A program made the position numbers and the translations under genes. Of a stretch of 64,000 nt of DNA, positions 61,005 through 64,000 are shown piece after piece. Each line of letters opens with the position of its first letter. Positions within the stretch are counted from its first letter, which is position 1. The notes under the pieces are model-generated. The model searched no databases, was not told the origin of the DNA, and worked only from the letters and a program-made list of their open reading frames with translations. This stretch comes from Streptomyces ochraceiscleroticus (lineage in GTDB: Bacteria > Actinomycetota > Actinomycetes > Streptomycetales > Streptomycetaceae). The stretch covers positions 252,205 through 316,204 of the forward strand of contig NZ_JOAX01000013.1 of assembly GCF_000720485.1 (NCBI RefSeq), given 5' to 3'.

Positions 61005-63542
61005 GTGGAGATTCACCTCAAGCCGGAGGAGATCCCGCAGTACACCGGCAACCTGGAGAAGCTGGAGCAGGACCATGCGGCGCTGAAGAAGGACGCCGGG
61101 CACATCCGCTCCACCGGCTCGGACGTCCACTCCGACTTCCAGGGCCTGTCCGCCTTCTACAAGGCGCCGGAGGCGGAGCAGCTCTTCGCCACCACCAAGC
61201 CGGTCAAGAACCGGGCCGATGCCTTCGCTGACGACCTGGAGACGGTTGCCTCGGCGCTTGCGGACTACGCGGATGCGATCCGGCCGCTGACGACCAAGCT
61301 TGCGGACCTGAAGGAGAAGGCGCAGGCCTTCATCCGGGACCACAAGGACGATGACGACGCGGACTACGACGACGAGCTGACGGCCGAGCACAATCAGATC
61401 CGCGACGACATCAACGCCACCGTCGCCGCGTTCTGGGCGGCGGAGCGCACCTGCTACAACAAGATCGTCGCCCTGTGGAACGGCCCCAAGATGGTCGCGG
61501 GGGATGGCTCCAAGAAGGAGCACCAGTACGGCTTTAGCGCGGAGGACCTGAAGAACGCAAAGGTGCCGTGGGGCGATCCGGTGGAGCTGAAGCACCACTG
61601 GTACGACGTCGGCCACTGGGTGAAGTCGTTCGCGTGGGACGGCATCGTCGTGGACGGCATCTGGGGCACCATCAAGGGCCTGGGCACGCTGGTCGGCGTC
61701 GACGGCTGGGACGCCGCGGGCCAGGCTTGGAAGGGGCTGGCGCAGCTGGGCACCAGCCTGGCGATCCTGACCCTCGGCGGTCCCGGGGCGGCAGCCTTCA
61801 TGGCCCTGCCGGACGACGAGCTGCCCTCTTGGCTGCGGGATTCCCGTACCGCGTTCAAGGAGACCGGCAAGGCCCTGGTCGCCTGGGACGAGTGGGGTAA
61901 GAATCCGGGGCGGGCCGCCGGTGCGGTCACCTTCAACGCGCTGACCACCGTCTTCACCGGCGGAGTGGGCGGCGCGGCGGCCGGTGCGGGCAAGGCCGGC
62001 GCGGTCGCCAAGGCCATTTCCGTGGCGGGCAAGGCCGGCAAGGTCATCGACCCGATGACCTATGTGGGGAAGGCCGCCGGGGCCGGCCTGTCCACGGTCG
62101 GTGACATCACCAAGAGCCTCAAGGGCGTCGGGCAGGTGGACATCCCGGCCCTGCCCGAGGACGCGATCAAGCTACCGGAGGGCTCCCTCAAGCTGTCCGA
62201 CGGCACGGTGCACCTACCGGAGGGCGCGCCGATCCCGGAGGGTGCCACCCGGCTCCCGGCCGGCAACGTCAAGCTCCCCGACGATGTCCTGGCCCTGCCC
62301 AAGGACGCCACTCCGGTGCCCACTGGCCTGGGCGAGCCGGCGCGCTACTTCGACGGCCAGGGCAACCTCCTGGACGAACACGGCAAGGTGCTCCAAAGCA
62401 TCGACGACGCCCCCAAGGAAGGCTCCTCCACCGTCTCCCCGCGTGCAGGAGCGGACCCCCCGCGGGTCGAGGCCCCGGTCAAGGAACCCGCCCTGGTCGG
62501 TCCGGGGGCCGATGCTAGTGAAGACGCGAGTCGGTTTGTCCGTCTCGGCGACAGAGTTGTTCCCGACCTGGATCACGCCGGCCGAGCCGGCGATGAGATA
62601 CCCCCCGAGGGCGCCCATGGCGGCGGCGGAAGTAGCGGCCCGGGCAACCACCTCCCCGGGGGCAACGTCGGTGAGGGGCTGCCCGGAGGCCGCGCCGATG
62701 ACCTCCGGCATGGCCCTTCTGCCAGCCATGAGCCTTCCCCTGGGAGTCATGGGTCCGGCGCGAGCGGCAGTGGCCACCAGGCGGCTGATGCGAGCCATGG
62801 TTCTTCCACGGGCAAAAGCGGTCACGACGGGCCTGCCAGCGGGAGCGGGCACGGTGAGGCAGACGGCAGCGAATCATCTTTTTCTGACGGCTCGCACCCG
62901 TCGGATAATTCGGCTCCGGAATCCGTATCCGGCGATTCGACGCCCCCGAACGACCCCGTGGACTCTGCGGCTGGAGAAGCGTCACTGGATCCCCAGGTTG
63001 TCGATGAACGGATCAAGGCACTCGATGACCGCCAGGGTGGGGAAGGCCATGCTCCCGGACGGCATCTCTACCCGGAGGAACAAGCGCTGTTGGACAGGCT
63101 TGGTACGCCGAAGCTTGATTCTGACGGCAACCCGAAACTGTACGGGCCGAACTCGAGTAACCCCGGCCACGTCAAGTCTGAGAACAACATCGACCCGCTG
63201 ACTGGCACAACCGTGGACGGCGTGAGCGGTAAGGTCCACAAGGTGGGACCCTACGCGACCCGGTTCGATCATGCCGAGGACATGGTCAGGGCCGACCGGT
63301 ATTTCCGCGAGGAGATTACGCGAACTGGCGAACCTCCTGAGGCGGAACTGCCTATTGAGGACCTTCTCGGGCCCGATGGATATAAGCGATTCACTGGTTT
63401 CTACCGCAACCCTGCTAACCTGAACGAGTTCCTCCCTGTCGACTTCAAGGGAGGGACGATCCGCCCGGTCTACCGTCTTCAGGATGGAGACTGGAAGCTT
63501 ATTACAATGTATGCGAACCCGGCCCCCGGTCGTCACCCATGA
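61005..63542 (+). CDS. Large polymorphic-toxin-like exported protein
   Basis: This 845-aa protein has an N-terminal helical region (about 1-180: EIHLKPEEIPQYTGNLEKLE and long acidic helices) resembling LXG/ESX-type T7SS substrates. Hydrophobic Gly/Ala-rich segments follow (about 240-350), then repeated LPEGxxKLxDGTVHLPEG-type turns (about 370-450), a long Gly/Ser/His-rich linker (about 530-690) and a compact C-terminal domain of about 130 residues (YATRFDHAEDMVRADRYFRE onward). This is the architecture of a secreted toxin with a variable C-terminal effector. The effector activity is unknown. GTG 61005 is the best start. Confidence 0.75.
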   Translation: MEIHLKPEEIPQYTGNLEKLEQDHAALKKDAGHIRSTGSDVHSDFQGLSAFYKAPEAEQLFATTKPVKNRADAFADDLETVASALADYADAIRPLTTKLADLKEKAQAFIRDHKDDDDADYDDELTAEHNQIRDDINATVAAFWAAERTCYNKIVALWNGPKMVAGDGSKKEHQYGFSAEDLKNAKVPWGDPVELKHHWYDVGHWVKSFAWDGIVVDGIWGTIKGLGTLVGVDGWDAAGQAWKGLAQLGTSLAILTLGGPGAAAFMALPDDELPSWLRDSRTAFKETGKALVAWDEWGKNPGRAAGAVTFNALTTVFTGGVGGAAAGAGKAGAVAKAISVAGKAGKVIDPMTYVGKAAGAGLSTVGDITKSLKGVGQVDIPALPEDAIKLPEGSLKLSDGTVHLPEGAPIPEGATRLPAGNVKLPDDVLALPKDATPVPTGLGEPARYFDGQGNLLDEHGKVLQSIDDAPKEGSSTVSPRAGADPPRVEAPVKEPALVGPGADASEDASRFVRLGDRVVPDLDHAGRAGDEIPPEGAHGGGGSSGPGNHLPGGNVGEGLPGGRADDLRHGPSASHEPSPGSHGSGASGSGHQAADASHGSSTGKSGHDGPASGSGHGEADGSESSFSDGSHPSDNSAPESVSGDSTPPNDPVDSAAGEASLDPQVVDERIKALDDRQGGEGHAPGRHLYPEEQALLDRLGTPKLDSDGNPKLYGPNSSNPGHVKSENNIDPLTGTTVDGVSGKVHKVGPYATRFDHAEDMVRADRYFREEITRTGEPPEAELPIEDLLGPDGYKRFTGFYRNPANLNEFLPVDFKGGTIRPVYRLQDGDWKLITMYANPAPGRHP

Positions 63543-63555
63543 TTGAGAATTCCCC

Positions 63556-63843
63556 ATGAATCGGCAACTCGAAAAATTCATCAAGGTGTATCTTGGTCTG
63601 GATCAGGCCTACGACGCGAGCGGACACCTTCGCCCGACTCTCTTCGCCTTCAAGGAAGAGTACGTCGATGCCGTCAAGCAGGGGTTCGAGGAATTGCTGC
63701 GCGACCGTGACTTCACCGTTGAGGACTACGAACGTCTCACGGAAGTTGAGTTCGACGACGAAGACTCCCTGTACGAGTACCTGCAGCGTATGTATCAATA
63801 CCTTTTCGAAGGGCAGGGAGAGCAGCCGGTGCCGCCGAACTGA
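63556..63843 (+). CDS. Probable cognate immunity protein
   Basis: This 95-aa, strongly acidic helical protein (KVYLGLDQAYDASGHLRPTL, then EDYERLTEVEFDDEDSLYEY) starts 13 bp after the toxin-like gene on the same strand. Size, charge and position are those expected for a protein neutralising the C-terminal toxin domain. The family is not recognised. Confidence 0.68.
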   Translation: MNRQLEKFIKVYLGLDQAYDASGHLRPTLFAFKEEYVDAVKQGFEELLRDRDFTVEDYERLTEVEFDDEDSLYEYLQRMYQYLFEGQGEQPVPPN

Positions 63844-63889
63844 GCTGACCGTGCCGCGGCACGTTGCGTTCACGGTAATGGCGTAGCTT

Positions 63890-63970
63890 GATCGACGTCG
63901 ACATCATCGGTGTCGACGACTCGCCGGAGAAGGCGTACACCAAGATCGTGAAGCTGCGTTGCGGCGTGTG
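63890..63970 (+). pseudogene. Short tail, possibly of another immunity gene
   Basis: A reading of 26 residues (IDVDIIGVDDSPEKAYTKIV) from TTG 63890 to TGA 63968-63970 has coding-like composition but no ribosome-binding site. Polymorphic-toxin loci often keep such fragments downstream. Confidence 0.3.
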
Positions 63971-64000
63971 ATGTGAGCACTGGGAAGCCGGTTGGGGGAC

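Overview
The window is high-GC actinobacterial DNA, almost certainly from a Streptomyces chromosome. Supporting signs are GC-rich third codon positions, GTG/TTG starts, ATGA/GTGA gene overlaps, Streptomyces-type families (STAS-ANTAR, SARP, DUF2267, DUF3662, HxlR, a carotenoid crt cluster) and the hsp18/rheA pair with its operator. Many decayed insertion sequences and gene tails point to an accessory region such as a chromosome arm. That location is inference. I found no tRNA, rRNA or CRISPR array.

0-16 kb: a sigma-like gene with a partner of unknown function, a 5'-truncated MerR regulator inside a duplicated segment, a DUF3662 gene, rheA/hsp18, two tandem DUF2267 genes, an HxlR/MFS pair, a von Willebrand A protein, and a SnoaL/TetR cassette flanked by inverted repeats. 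These are followed by an IS5-type remnant carrying an immunity-like gene, a STAS-ANTAR gene cut off by that element, and two SRPBCC genes. 16-24.4 kb: a probable catabolic operon (MFS transporter, Asp/Glu-racemase-like protein with a C-terminal GAF-like region, NodB-type deacetylase) divergent from a GntR repressor, then a class 3 lipase and an SDR/LysR pair. 24.6-27.9 kb: a second, decayed copy of the 1.5-2.9 kb segment, now surrounding a cold-shock protein gene and a DEAD-box helicase gene.

28-31.7 kb: three overlapping small genes, an OmpR-type regulator lacking its phosphoacceptor Asp, the tail of an aromatic hydroxylase and a lipase. 31.8-39.2 kb: a RiPP-like locus made of a SARP activator, a 108-aa candidate precursor, a B12-type radical SAM enzyme, a cytoplasmic subtilase and a stand-alone protein that resembles the subtilase N-terminal domain. 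This is the best candidate for an undescribed system. 39.4-51.6 kb: an ArsR-like regulator with an 18-bp palindrome beside an M23 peptidase, hydrolases, a SUKH-like gene, IS21 debris, an EF-hand protein, an HxlR/hydrolase/NTF2 set, a VOC protein, a heparin-lyase-like secreted protein and several broken genes.

52-59.6 kb: the carotenoid cluster. crtY-crtT-crtU run rightward and converge on crtI-crtB-Rieske/DUF5914 running leftward. The genes fit conversion of GGPP through lycopene to an aromatic carotenoid of the isorenieratene type, but crtE is not in the window. 59.6-64 kb: truncated genes, then a large polymorphic-toxin-like protein followed by a probable immunity gene.
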